In this document: positions 8,370 through 17,336 of the stretch, piece by piece
Layout of the letters: every line of letters starts with the position of its first letter
Numbering within the stretch: position 1 is the stretch's first letter
Source: Paenibacillus naphthalenovorans
Lineage (GTDB): Bacteria > Bacillota > Bacilli > Paenibacillales > NBRC-103111
DNA length: 56,076 bases
NCBI RefSeq assembly: GCF_900099895.1
Contig: NZ_FNDY01000030.1
Span: forward strand, 1 to 56,076
Direction: 5' to 3'
Position numbers and translations under genes: made by a program
Notes under the pieces: generated by a model
Databases searched by the model: none
The model's input: only the letters and a program-made list of their open reading frames with translations
What the model was told of the DNA's origin: nothing

Positions 8370-9389
8370 ATGAACAAAACAATGAAACTTGGAACGGTTG
8401 GATTACTTCTTGGAGCGACAATACTGGCTTCAGCCTGTGGCAATCAAGCATCTACGCCAGCAGGGGGATCCGATGCAGCGGAAACACCTAAAAAAGAAGC
8501 TGTGAAGTTCCCTACAAAGCCGATCGAGCTTATCGTACCTTTCGCTGCCGGCGGAGGAACGGATCTGGTGGGCCGTGCTATAGCCGAAGCACTGAAGCCT
8601 TTGCTTGGACAAGATGTCGTGGTTGTCAATAAGACCGGCGGATCCGGTTCAGTCGGAATGAATGAAGTCGCTCAAGCCAAGGCCGACGGGTACAAAATGG
8701 TCATGGCGACACGGGAGATTGTCTCGAATCCGCTGCTCGGTCTTGCGCCATTTAAAACGACCGATTTCAAGTTTGTAGGGAACATTAACAGAGACCCCGC
8801 CATGATTGTCGTCTCCTCCAAATCGAAATACAAAACGTTTGAGGACCTGATTAACGATATCAAAGCCAACCCTGGAAAATTAAATTTCGCTTCATCCTCT
8901 ACACCTAGCTTATATGGTATTCCATTTGCCGAAGCTGCCAATTTGGATTTTATTACGATTCCTTTCCAAGGTTCGGCCCAGGCGATTGTCGAGGTATTGG
9001 GCGGCAGAGCTGAATTCGGAATTTACAACCCGGGCGAAGTCAAATCCCAAATCGAAAGTGGAGATTTACGCCCGCTCGCAGTAATGAACGACAAGCGGCT
9101 TGAAGGATTCTTCAAGGATGTGCCGACTGTAAAGGAAAAAGGAATTAATGTCGATTGGGCCGGAACTTACCGCGGGATTGCCGTACCTAAAGATACGCCG
9201 GATGAAGTTGTAAAAGTGTTGGAAGAAGCGCTTGGCAAAGCAGTGAAGGATCAAAAGTTTGTTGAATTCATGAATAAACAAAATCTGTTTATTGATTATT
9301 TAAATTCAGCAGAATTCCAGGAAATGATTAAGAAGGATACGGTAGCATTGGATGCCATTGTACAGGTAGTGAACAAGCAAAAGAAATAA
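8370..9389 (+). CDS. tctC: Tripartite tricarboxylate transporter solute-binding lipoprotein (TctC/Bug)
   Basis: A 339-residue Bug-family binding protein. The signal peptide ends in a lipobox LASAC with Cys23 lipidated, so the mature protein is anchored outside the membrane. The hallmark start of the mature domain (PIELIVPFAAGGGTD) is present. It captures a carboxylate and delivers it to TctAB, encoded immediately downstream. Paralogue at 18393. The ATG at 8370 follows AGGGGG. The nearby aldolase and hydrolase genes suggest a polycarboxylate or aromatic acid as ligand, but ligand identity cannot be read here. Confidence 0.92.
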   Translation: MNKTMKLGTVGLLLGATILASACGNQASTPAGGSDAAETPKKEAVKFPTKPIELIVPFAAGGGTDLVGRAIAEALKPLLGQDVVVVNKTGGSGSVGMNEVAQAKADGYKMVMATREIVSNPLLGLAPFKTTDFKFVGNINRDPAMIVVSSKSKYKTFEDLINDIKANPGKLNFASSSTPSLYGIPFAEAANLDFITIPFQGSAQAIVEVLGGRAEFGIYNPGEVKSQIESGDLRPLAVMNDKRLEGFFKDVPTVKEKGINVDWAGTYRGIAVPKDTPDEVVKVLEEALGKAVKDQKFVEFMNKQNLFIDYLNSAEFQEMIKKDTVALDAIVQVVNKQKK

Positions 9390-9481
9390 TCATGAGGAAT
9401 GGGGGCGGAGCATGATCTGGTCAATTCTCCCGCCCCTTTCGAATGCTTTGACCCTGTACTTTTGAGAAAGGGTGTGTAAGA

Positions 9482-9931
9482 TTGAAAAACGCGGGTATGT
9501 GGGCGGCTTTACTTCTGCTCGGATTTTCAGGATTTATGTTTTGGCAGTCTTTATCTTATCCTTATTATACTCCTGCGGGCCCTGGGCCTGGTTTTCTTCC
9601 AAGATGGATATGCATCGCTTTAATCGTGCTCTCTATTTTGTATCTGTGGGAATCGATTAAGAAAAGCGTGATTTATTTTTCGGAAATTTTACCAAAAGGA
9701 AGGCCTTTAGCCAGTGTGCTTGTTGCATTAGGTTCCTTGCTCGTATTTATTGTCATTGTAGATTTTACGGGGTTTGTCATTTCTGCTGTCGTGTTATTGT
9801 TTATCTCTTTGGTTCGGGAATATAAGTGGTATTCGGCACTAGGCATTTCGATTGTCACTTCACTATTTGTTTTTTATGTGTTTTATACGCTGTTGGGTGT
9901 TCCACTGCCTGTGAACGCACTCGGATGGTAA
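9482..9931 (+). CDS. tctB: Tripartite tricarboxylate transporter small membrane subunit TctB
   Basis: A 149-residue membrane protein with four hydrophobic segments (about 5-25, 36-54, 73-103, 118-140), as in TctB. It starts with TTG at 9482 after AAGGGTGTG. The conserved TctB feature GPGFLPRW is visible near residues 34-41. It is the small integral subunit that works with TctA in solute uptake driven by an ion gradient. It lies 12 nt upstream of tctA and 92 nt downstream of tctC. Confidence 0.88.
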   Translation: MKNAGMWAALLLLGFSGFMFWQSLSYPYYTPAGPGPGFLPRWICIALIVLSILYLWESIKKSVIYFSEILPKGRPLASVLVALGSLLVFIVIVDFTGFVISAVVLLFISLVREYKWYSALGISIVTSLFVFYVFYTLLGVPLPVNALGW

Positions 9932-9943
9932 GGAGGAAATAAT

Positions 9944-11449
9944 TTGGAGTCGTTTGCACAACTAATCATGGGATTTGAGACAGCTCTGAGTTGGTGGAAT
10001 CTGCTGTACTGTTTAATTGGAGTTACCATCGGAATGCTGGTTGGCGTCCTGCCTGGTTTAGGGCCGACAACCGCTACGGCACTTTTGCTGCCGATCACTT
10101 TCTCGATGGAGCCCGTATCGGCCATCATCATGCTGGCGGGGATTTATTACGGTTCCCTGTATGGCGGCACCATCACTTCAGTCCTGATTAATACACCAGG
10201 TGAAGCGGCCTCGGTAATCACCTGTCTCGACGGTCATCCGCTTGCCAAACAAGGTAGGGCTGGAACCGCGTTGGGCGTTGCCGGTATCGGTTCCTTTATT
10301 GGAGGGATTTTCACGACGCTGGGGCTCGTATTTGTTGCGCCTCCACTCGCCGCAATGGCATTGGAATTCGGTCCTCCGGAATTTTTCGCGCTTATTTTGG
10401 TTGGCCTGGTCATGGTCATTGGTTTAATGGGAAAATCATTGGTTCGCGGATTGATATCCGCCCTTCTGGGTTTAATCCTATCCTTGGTTGGTATGGATAC
10501 GATTTCAGGGGCCGTGCGTTTTGATTTGGGGCAGCCCTTTTTAATGAGCGGTTTGGATTTTGTGACCATCACCATGGGTTTATTCGGAATTTCCGAGGTC
10601 CTTTCCGGGATGGAAAACATGTCAAAAGCGGAGAAGCCCGCCAAGGTAAAGGGACTTCTTCCCAAACGGGAAGAATGGCCGGCTACGTTAAAGGCGATTG
10701 GCCGTGGTACAGGAATTGGATTTTTAACAGGTCTCATTCCAGGCTCCAACTCCGTTATACCTGCAATCCTGTCTTATTCTTTAGAAAAAAAGCTTGCCAA
10801 GGACCCTTCAAGGTTCGGTAAAGGCGCCATTGAAGGCGTTGCAGGGCCGGAGACAGCGAACAATGCTTACTGCGGCTCGGCCATGATTCCATTGTTCACA
10901 CTGGGAATTCCGAGTTCACCAACGATTGCAATTCTTTTTGGAGCTTTTATCATGCACGGCCTTACGCCAGGGCCTACTTTATTCCAAACCAACCCGGACA
11001 TCGTTTGGGCGATTATTGCCAGTATGTTCATCGGGAATACGATTCTTCTGATCATGAACCTGCCGATGGCGGGGATGTGGGCGAAGATTGCCATGGTTCC
11101 CGGGAAATTGCTTTATCCTATGATTATTGTCGTTTCCGTAATCGGAGCCTATAGCGTAAACAACAGCCTTTGGGACGTAGGGATCATGTTTGTGTTCGGT
11201 GTTGTCGGATACTTTATGAAAAAACTGGAAATTCCTTTGGCGCCTCTCGTATTGACTTTTGTTCTGGGTAAAATGCTGGAGACTTCTTTGCTGCAGTCGT
11301 TAATCTTCTTCAAGGGTGACTTTATGGGTTTCTTCCAACGCCCTATCGCAGGCACGTTACTGGTAATTTCAGCGGTGATTTTGATCTTTAGCATTTATTC
11401 CAGCGTTAGAAACAAAAGAGGCTTCCTTGCGGATGACGTTGAAGCGTAA
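9944..11449 (+). CDS. tctA: Tripartite tricarboxylate transporter large membrane subunit TctA
   Basis: A 501-residue polytopic membrane protein with about ten to twelve hydrophobic segments. Typical TctA signatures are visible: GVLPGLGPTTATALLLP near the N-terminus and a second repeat containing LIPGSNSVIPA and PETANNAYCGSAMIPLFTLG. It is the translocating subunit that works with TctB and TctC. It starts with TTG at 9944, 8 nt after AAGGAGG. It completes the tctCBA transporter and is followed by a hairpin shared with the convergent iclR-type gene. Confidence 0.93.
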   Translation: MESFAQLIMGFETALSWWNLLYCLIGVTIGMLVGVLPGLGPTTATALLLPITFSMEPVSAIIMLAGIYYGSLYGGTITSVLINTPGEAASVITCLDGHPLAKQGRAGTALGVAGIGSFIGGIFTTLGLVFVAPPLAAMALEFGPPEFFALILVGLVMVIGLMGKSLVRGLISALLGLILSLVGMDTISGAVRFDLGQPFLMSGLDFVTITMGLFGISEVLSGMENMSKAEKPAKVKGLLPKREEWPATLKAIGRGTGIGFLTGLIPGSNSVIPAILSYSLEKKLAKDPSRFGKGAIEGVAGPETANNAYCGSAMIPLFTLGIPSSPTIAILFGAFIMHGLTPGPTLFQTNPDIVWAIIASMFIGNTILLIMNLPMAGMWAKIAMVPGKLLYPMIIVVSVIGAYSVNNSLWDVGIMFVFGVVGYFMKKLEIPLAPLVLTFVLGKMLETSLLQSLIFFKGDFMGFFQRPIAGTLLVISAVILIFSIYSSVRNKRGFLADDVEA

Positions 11450-11507
11450 TCCATTCATTCCTTCATATGATGAATATTTTAGTTAATATGATGAAATAGA
11501 TGAGTAT

Positions 11508-11550
11508 ATCGACGAGCCCAGACCTTTATCAGGTACTGGGTTCGTTTCGT
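11508..11550. terminator. Bidirectional terminator between tctA and the IclR gene
   Basis: Hairpin of CGAGCCCAGACCT with AGGTACTGGGTTCG, lying between two convergent genes. Confidence 0.6.
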
Positions 11551-11562
11551 TAGGCGGCCGGA

Positions 11563-12327
11563 TTAATTGTCCTTAAGCAGAGAGGTGATCCGGTTTGTCG
11601 CTTCTTGGATGGCTGCGATCATCTCCGGTTCCCTTTTCTCCTGAGCCGTGACGAACGGGATACAGATGCTCATACTGGCAATCATTTGGCCGGTGGAATC
11701 ATAGATAGGAGCGGCAAAACATTTGCAGGCTTCATAGGATTCGGCATCATCAATGCTGTAGCCTCTCTTTCTTATTCGTTCCAGTTCGGCAATGAGCTCA
11801 TCCACGCTGGTGATCGTATTAGCGGTTAATTTTTCAAATGGGTACCCTTCATACAGCAATCTGATCTGCTCATTGGAGTGGGCGGACAAAAGCATTTTGC
11901 CAACGGCTGTAATATAGGCGCTTTGGGCCCGGCCGACCTCCATATGATAGCGCAGGGGATTGGTCGATTCCTCAAAAGCAATGTAGACGATATCCAAGCC
12001 GTCCAGAACAGCCAGGTGGACATTTTCGTTAAATTTGCTTTTGATTTGCTTCATAATGGGCTTGGCTATCGGAACTAAAGGAGTAGCAGACATCATATTG
12101 GAAAATTGATAAAATTTGGAGCCCAAAAAAAGCTTGCGGGATTCGTCCATTTTTAAGTACCTGCGCTGCAGCATCGTATGTACCAGCGCATGGATGCTGC
12201 TGTCGGCGATATTAAGCTTTTTGCCTAACTCCCGAATATGAAGCCCGTCACTGTGCTTTACCAACGCCTCTAGTATATCAAACACCCGATCTGCAGATTT
12301 GACCGGTGTGAAAGGCTTGTTTTTCAT
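11563..12327 (-). CDS. IclR-family transcriptional regulator
   Basis: A 254-residue regulator on the minus strand. An N-terminal winged helix (about 8-70) is followed by the IclR effector domain, seen in AVGKMLLSA and in the C-terminal stretch around SIDDAESYEACKCFAAPI. The ATG at 12327 is preceded by GGGGGTTG on the minus strand; a longer in-frame start at 12399 lacks support. It is divergent from the third amidohydrolase-Rieske operon and probably regulates it together with the downstream TRAP transporter. The intergenic region holds a GTATAT-N8-ATATAC inverted repeat and a good promoter for the divergent operon. Confidence 0.9.
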   Translation of the reverse strand: MKNKPFTPVKSADRVFDILEALVKHSDGLHIRELGKKLNIADSSIHALVHTMLQRRYLKMDESRKLFLGSKFYQFSNMMSATPLVPIAKPIMKQIKSKFNENVHLAVLDGLDIVYIAFEESTNPLRYHMEVGRAQSAYITAVGKMLLSAHSNEQIRLLYEGYPFEKLTANTITSVDELIAELERIRKRGYSIDDAESYEACKCFAAPIYDSTGQMIASMSICIPFVTAQEKREPEMIAAIQEATNRITSLLKDN

Positions 12328-12422
12328 CGGACAACCCCCAAAAGTACATGATGTTACCCTGATTATAGCATAGCCGGCCCGGTCTAAGTATATGTTCATC
12401 TCATGATATGTCGTTTAATAGG

Positions 12423-12442
12423 GTATATTTTTTATCATATAC
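12423..12442. promoter_or_regulatory. Candidate operator (inverted repeat) in the divergent region
   Basis: A perfect inverted repeat, GTATAT at 12423-12428 and ATATAC at 12437-12442, sits about 44 nt upstream of the -35 at 12486. It is a candidate IclR-family or activator site; this is inference from position. Confidence 0.35.
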
Positions 12443-12485
12443 GAAAAGAGGTTCCCTGTATATGAAATTTAAGGAATTTTTTTGT

Positions 12486-12514
12486 TTGACAAGAAAACGG
12501 ATACAAAGTAACAT
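12486..12514 (+). promoter_or_regulatory. Promoter of the third amidohydrolase-Rieske/TRAP operon
   Basis: TTGACA (12486-12491), 17-nt spacer, TAACAT (12509-12514). It is oriented toward the small ORF at 12590 and the amidohydrolase. It lacks the TAATAT palindrome found at the other two pairs, in keeping with a different regulator. Confidence 0.6.
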
Positions 12515-12589
12515 ATTACATATATAGAAAAACAAATATCTCATATGTGAAATCTTTCGACTTCAACCATCGATAATGAGGGGAAAGTG

Positions 12590-12670
12590 ATGCCGGCAGA
12601 CGTGAGTTCCACTGATTTGAAAACGATTCCAAAAGATGCGGGTGGTAAAGCTTACATGGTTAATGATTAA
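12590..12670 (+). CDS. Small ORF (26 residues) ahead of the third amidohydrolase
   Basis: An ATG at 12590 has a strong GAGGGG ribosome binding site 9 nt upstream and opens a 26-codon frame ending TAA at 12668-12670, 22 nt before the amidohydrolase start. The peptide is hydrophilic with no recognisable motif. It may be a leader peptide that couples translation to the operon, a tiny protein, or the decayed start of a larger gene. No function can be assigned. Confidence 0.4.
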   Translation: MPADVSSTDLKTIPKDAGGKAYMVND

Positions 12671-12692
12671 TCTATTGAGGGAGTGATCATGA

Positions 12693-13832
12693 ATGGCACA
12701 AGTTGAAGTCAAAGCACCGGAAAAAAAGGTTCGAATGAAACGCTCGATGATTGACTGCGATGTCCATCATCTTGCCCCGGTATCTGCGGTAAAAGACCAT
12801 TTGCCGAGGTTTTACCGTGATCAGATTGATTTGTGGGGATGGAGGCTTCCGGGTCCGATCTATTTAAACGGCGGGGTTCAGGGGTTAACCGTTGACTCGA
12901 CTCCTCCGGACGGCACCAACCCTCTTGGCGGTCGCGGTGACCTGGAATATTTGAGGTCGCAGCACCTGGATCCGTTCAACGTCGAATACGGCATATTAAC
13001 CGGAAGCGATTACTCATTCCAAGCTTCACCCGATCCCGATTATGCGGCAGCGATCTGTTCCGCGCTTAATGATTATACGATAGAGCATTGGACTTCAAAG
13101 GACAAAAGGCTGAAGGCCTCTTTGTTTATTGCAAAGCAGGATCCGCTGCTGGCAGCCAAAGAGATCGACCGGATCGGTTCGCATCCGGACATGGTTCAGG
13201 TTATCGTGGCGAACGGTGCTGAGAAGCCCTATGGAAACCGTTTTTACCATCCGATTTATGAGGCTTGTGTGCGGCATAATTTGCCGTTCAACATCCATGT
13301 GCTTACCGAAGGGCTAGGCATCAACACAGGACCGACAGGTGCCGGTTATGTGACCTACTACCCCGAGTATAGGGCTGCAAGACCGCAGGTCATGATGGCG
13401 CACCTGGCCAGCTTTATCTTTGAAGGGGTGTTCGAGAAATTCCCGACATTGAAGGTTGTGCTTCAAGAGGCCGGTGCGTTCTGGATTGCACCGTTCTTAT
13501 GGAAGCTGGATTCCGATTGGAAAAGTCTCCGTTTCCAAACGCCATGGGTGAAAAAAGCGCCCAGCGAATATTTTCGCAGCAACGTCAGAGTGACCTCCCA
13601 GCCGATCGAGATGCCGCCGAGCACAGAGCTGTTCCAGCAAATGATGAAGGCAATTTATGCCGATGAATGCTTAATGTTCTGCAGCGATTTTCCGCATTGG
13701 GATTTTGATTCTCCGCTGTTGACATTCCCTAAATTGGATGATGCGCTATGGGAAAGAATCTTCTATCAGAATGCAGCGGACTTATATGAACTTCCCGCAC
13801 GAAGAAGCGATCAAGGAGGAGCAGAGGGATGA
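12693..13832 (+). CDS. Amidohydro_2 family enzyme, third (divergent) copy
   Basis: A 379-residue TIM-barrel amidohydrolase homologous along its full length to the products at 5436 and 19754 but clearly diverged. The metal motif is Asp23-Val-His25 in DCDVH, and the terminal Asp lies in FCSDFPHWD. Several active-site neighbours differ: the loop that reads IGIHGGGEG in the other copies is FNIHVLTEG here, and FIEGG is replaced by LQEAG. That suggests a related but different substrate. The ATG at 12693 is preceded by GAGGGAG. Its stop overlaps the Rieske start by 4 nt, preserving the coupling seen in the other pairs. It probably shares an operon with the downstream TRAP transporter. Confidence 0.85.
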   Translation: MAQVEVKAPEKKVRMKRSMIDCDVHHLAPVSAVKDHLPRFYRDQIDLWGWRLPGPIYLNGGVQGLTVDSTPPDGTNPLGGRGDLEYLRSQHLDPFNVEYGILTGSDYSFQASPDPDYAAAICSALNDYTIEHWTSKDKRLKASLFIAKQDPLLAAKEIDRIGSHPDMVQVIVANGAEKPYGNRFYHPIYEACVRHNLPFNIHVLTEGLGINTGPTGAGYVTYYPEYRAARPQVMMAHLASFIFEGVFEKFPTLKVVLQEAGAFWIAPFLWKLDSDWKSLRFQTPWVKKAPSEYFRSNVRVTSQPIEMPPSTELFQQMMKAIYADECLMFCSDFPHWDFDSPLLTFPKLDDALWERIFYQNAADLYELPARRSDQGGAEG

Positions 13833-14200
13833 AACGGTTTCTGGCAGGAAAGGTATCCGAAATTCCTGAGGGTTCAAAGAAAATAATTCAGGCCGAAGGA
13901 CGCAGCGTCGGCGTTTATAATATAGCGGGGCAATATTATGCGCTGCGCAACACCTGCCCGCATCAGGGAGCTGAGCTTTGTTCCGGTATTACGGCATCGT
14001 ATATTACTTCTTCCGGTCCGGGAGATTTTGTTTACGAACGCGAAGGCGAGATCGTCCGCTGCCCTTGGCACCAATGGGAATTCGATATTAAGACGGGCTG
14101 TATGATCACGGATCCGAAGATGAGGACGAAAACATATGATGTCACCGTGGAACGGTACGATGTCTCCGTTGAGGAGAATCAGGTGTATGTCCATCTGTAG
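13829..14200 (+). CDS. Small Rieske [2Fe-2S] protein, third copy
   Basis: A 123-residue stand-alone Rieske protein. Ligands are Cys43-Pro-His45 and Cys78-Pro-Trp-His81, at exactly the same positions as in the copies at 6548 and 20866, and the insertion between the loops (about 51-70) is also kept. The start overlaps the amidohydrolase stop. Conservation of both the ligand spacing and the gene overlap across diverged pairs supports a working partnership with the amidohydrolase. Confidence 0.9.
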   Translation: MKRFLAGKVSEIPEGSKKIIQAEGRSVGVYNIAGQYYALRNTCPHQGAELCSGITASYITSSGPGDFVYEREGEIVRCPWHQWEFDIKTGCMITDPKMRTKTYDVTVERYDVSVEENQVYVHL

Positions 14201-14215
14201 GAGACTGTACTTGTA

Positions 14216-14251
14216 CATAAAGCCGGGCTTGGAGCCTGGCTTTCTATGTAA
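14216..14251 (+). terminator. Hairpin between the Rieske and dctP genes
   Basis: AAGCCGGGC pairs with GCCTGGCTT around a short loop, within a larger ACATA/TATGT dyad. It has only a weak T-tract, so it may attenuate rather than stop transcription into dctP. Confidence 0.5.
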
Positions 14252-14290
14252 GCGAGAAGATTATCCATATGGGATGGAGGTAATATTTTT

Positions 14291-15325
14291 ATGAAGAAGA
14301 GAGGAATGACTCTGGGGTTAGCAGCTGTAATGGCATTGAGCACGCTATTGGCCGGATGCGGAACCGGCAGCACCCAAGCCACCGGCACGCAAGGAGCAGG
14401 CGGCACGGCCAAAACCGTTGAGCTGAAATTTGGTCATGTACTATCCCAGGATAGCCACTTTCAGGTAATGGCCGACAAGATGGCGGAGCTGGCTGCAGCA
14501 AAGTCCAATGGTACCATTAAAATTACGGTGTTCCCTCAATCTCAGTTAGGCGGGGACTCGAAGATGATTCAGTCCATGCGTACAGGAGTTCAAGCATTGT
14601 CGATTACGAATCAGGCCTCGCTGGTAAATACGGTTCCGGAATTGACGATTTTCGATCTGCCTTACTTGTTTGACAGCATAGATCAAGCGAATAAAGTGCT
14701 TAACGGCCCCGTAGGTCAAAAATATCTGGATTTGCTCCCGCAGCATGGACTTATCGGGTTGGGGTATATGAGTGTAGTGGAACGCAACGTATTTGCCAAC
14801 AAAGCGATCCATAAGCCCGGGGACATGAAATCATTAAAGCTCAGAACGATGCAGGCCCCGGGGCACATCAAAGCTTATGAGCTGCTGGGGACACAACCGA
14901 CGCCGATGGCTTATTCCGAAGTGTATTTGTCCCTGCAGCAAGGGGTGGTAGACGGAGGAGATACGCCTCCCGACCAATTTATTATGGATAAATTTATTGA
15001 AGTAGCCAAGTTCTATAACATGACCAAGATTCATTACTTGCCTCTGATTTTGACGATGTCCAAAATGCAATGGGATAAGATGAGTCCGGAACAACAAAAG
15101 ACCGTTCAAGAAGCGGCCAAAGAAGCATTGGCCTTCCAAACCGAATACTACAAAAAAGAATACCATGATTCGCTCGAAAAGATGAAGGCGGCCGGGGTTA
15201 AGGTCATCGAAACCGATGTCAACGCTTTGAAGGAACAAACCAGTAAGGCTTACGATGTGATTTTGAAGGATATTCCGAACGGAAAACAGCTTTTGGAAGA
15301 AATTGAAGCTGCAAAGAAACAATAA
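14291..15325 (+). CDS. dctP: TRAP transporter solute-binding lipoprotein DctP
   Basis: A 344-residue DctP-family binding protein with a lipoprotein signal (lipobox LLAGC, Cys23). The mature part shows TRAP features such as LKFGHVLSQDSHFQ, the substrate-carboxylate region KLRTMQAPGHI, and GVVDGGDTP. TRAP systems import carboxylates driven by a sodium gradient. It is followed by dctQ (68 nt) and dctM. The position suggests it imports the substrate or precursor of the third amidohydrolase-Rieske pair. Confidence 0.92.
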   Translation: MKKRGMTLGLAAVMALSTLLAGCGTGSTQATGTQGAGGTAKTVELKFGHVLSQDSHFQVMADKMAELAAAKSNGTIKITVFPQSQLGGDSKMIQSMRTGVQALSITNQASLVNTVPELTIFDLPYLFDSIDQANKVLNGPVGQKYLDLLPQHGLIGLGYMSVVERNVFANKAIHKPGDMKSLKLRTMQAPGHIKAYELLGTQPTPMAYSEVYLSLQQGVVDGGDTPPDQFIMDKFIEVAKFYNMTKIHYLPLILTMSKMQWDKMSPEQQKTVQEAAKEALAFQTEYYKKEYHDSLEKMKAAGVKVIETDVNALKEQTSKAYDVILKDIPNGKQLLEEIEAAKKQ

Positions 15326-15393
15326 TTGGTTATGGGGGCTGAAATGGCCCCCATCTGTACCCTTCAAGCCGACAATAGAAAGGGGTTGATTTT

Positions 15394-15972
15394 GTGCTGC
15401 TCATCAAATTCGTTGATAAGTTAAATAAAGTGATGGAATGCCTTGCCGGATTCGCATTGGCACTGATGACTGCCGTTGTATTTGTGCAGGTATTCGTTCG
15501 ATTTGTACTTGGCGAATTGGGCATTCAGGCATCGGTGCCATGGACGGAGGAATTGGCAAGATATCTCATGATTTGGGCCATTTTTATCGGTGCAGCCGTT
15601 GCTGCGCGTAGAGTCGATTCGCTAGCTGTGGAAATCTTGATTCAGGTCGTTCCGCCGTCAGCGGGAAAAATATTGAAACTCACTGCCTATCTATTCGTTC
15701 TTGTTTTTTATGTGTGCATTTTCTTTGTTGGCTTAGAAATGGCACAATTCGGATTCTCAGAAAAGGCTCCCGTCTTGAAAGTGCCGATGGTTTACGTATA
15801 CTCGGCGATGTCCATAGGCGCAGCTTTGACGATTTTGAATACGGTTACATCTTTAATCGATATTTACGTTAACAAAAAGGATATTCTGGATACATCAGAT
15901 GAAGAAATAAACGCAGAAGTCGAGGCGGCAATAGAAGATTACAAGAAGAACAGAAAGGAGATCGCCGTATGA
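15394..15972 (+). CDS. dctQ: TRAP transporter small permease DctQ
   Basis: A 192-residue membrane protein with four predicted transmembrane segments (about 13-33, 47-67, 90-110, 128-148) and the DctQ signature WTEELARYLMIWAIFIGAA. Starts with GTG at 15394 behind AAGGGG. The C-terminal tail is long and highly charged. It overlaps dctM by 4 nt (ATGA), as expected for a tight stoichiometric complex. Confidence 0.92.
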   Translation: MLLIKFVDKLNKVMECLAGFALALMTAVVFVQVFVRFVLGELGIQASVPWTEELARYLMIWAIFIGAAVAARRVDSLAVEILIQVVPPSAGKILKLTAYLFVLVFYVCIFFVGLEMAQFGFSEKAPVLKVPMVYVYSAMSIGAALTILNTVTSLIDIYVNKKDILDTSDEEINAEVEAAIEDYKKNRKEIAV

Positions 15973-17249
15973 TTTCGTTATTGTTCATTTCCTTTATTGT
16001 TTTTCTGTTCATCAGCCTTCCGATTGCTGTTTGTTTGGGCTTTGCTTCCTTAGTGGCTTTATATTTGAAAGGGATTCCTCTGATTACAGTGGCTCAATCC
16101 GTATTTGAAAGCTTGGACTCCTTTGCTCTGATGGCGGTTCCCTTCTTCATATTGGCGGGTAACCTGATGCAGACTGGCGGCATGTCCAGACGATTAATTA
16201 ACCTGGCGAATGTTCTGGTCGGTTGGTTCAGGGGCGGTCTGGGATCGGTAGCTGTGTTAACCTCCATGTTTTTTGCGACCATTTCAGGCTCCTCGTCTGC
16301 AACAACGGCAGCAGTGGGTTCAACACTAATACCGGCGATGGAGAATAAGGGGTATCCGAAGAACTTCGCCACGGCTACATGTGCCGCTTCCGGTGAGCTT
16401 GGAGTCATCATTCCTCCGTCCATTCCCATGGTCGTTTATGGTTTAGTAGCGAACGTTTCGGTTGGCAGTTTATTTTTGGGCGGATTTATTCCAGGTATTA
16501 TGATTGGTCTTTCCCTCATTCTGGTCATTATCATTGTTGCGAGAGTGAAAGGCTTTGACGTTGTCAATCGAACAAACAAACGTCAATGGTTGAAAGATTT
16601 GTGGAAAGCATTTCTGGATTCGGCGTTAGCCCTCCTCATGCCCTTCATTATTCTCGGGGGGATCTATAAAGGCTGGTTTACACCCACAGAGGCTTCTGTC
16701 ATTGCGGTGGTTTACGGTTTTGTCATCGGGATGTTCGTTTATCGCGAGATTAAATGGAAAGATTTAATGCCCATTTTTTCCAGATCGATTCTTGCGACCG
16801 CAGTCATCATGATGATTGTAGGCTATGCATCGATTTTCGGTTACATCTTGACCGTTGAAGAGGTCCCGCAAAGGCTGGGTAAAGCGATAGCCGAATTCTC
16901 GGATAATCCTATTGTCTTTTTGTTGTTGGTCAATATCTTCTTATTTGTTGCGGGAACGATCATGGAAGCGTTAATCACCATTATTATTGTAGCCCCTATT
17001 CTGGCTCCGATTGCTATACAATTTGGAATCGACCCTGTTCACTTCGGGATTATTATGGTGGTTAACGTTGCGATCGGCATGTTAACTCCGCCGGTAGCCG
17101 TAAATCTGGTGGTGGCCTGTCAAATTGCCAAATTGAAAATGAGCCAATTGACTCGTCCTGTATTGTTATACCTGGGCATTTTAACTTTAGATGTTCTAAT
17201 CATCAGCTACGTTCCCATACTATCTACCTGGCTTCCTTCATTTATGTAG
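15969..17249 (+). CDS. dctM: TRAP transporter large permease DctM
   Basis: A 426-residue polytopic permease with roughly twelve hydrophobic segments and DctM features: VPFFILAGNLMQTGG, an ISGSSSATTAAVGS stretch, and a C-terminal GMLTPPVAVNL motif. It is the translocating subunit of the DctPQM system. It overlaps dctQ by 4 nt. The zinc dehydrogenase gene follows after 87 nt and may be in the same transcript. Confidence 0.93.
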   Translation: MISLLFISFIVFLFISLPIAVCLGFASLVALYLKGIPLITVAQSVFESLDSFALMAVPFFILAGNLMQTGGMSRRLINLANVLVGWFRGGLGSVAVLTSMFFATISGSSSATTAAVGSTLIPAMENKGYPKNFATATCAASGELGVIIPPSIPMVVYGLVANVSVGSLFLGGFIPGIMIGLSLILVIIIVARVKGFDVVNRTNKRQWLKDLWKAFLDSALALLMPFIILGGIYKGWFTPTEASVIAVVYGFVIGMFVYREIKWKDLMPIFSRSILATAVIMMIVGYASIFGYILTVEEVPQRLGKAIAEFSDNPIVFLLLVNIFLFVAGTIMEALITIIIVAPILAPIAIQFGIDPVHFGIIMVVNVAIGMLTPPVAVNLVVACQIAKLKMSQLTRPVLLYLGILTLDVLIISYVPILSTWLPSFM

Positions 17250-17336
17250 TGTCGGGTAAACAGCGTAAGGGGAATGCGGCATCATGATCTGCTTAATCGG
17301 GTGAAACAAACAAATAAATAAATACGTGGGGAGAAA

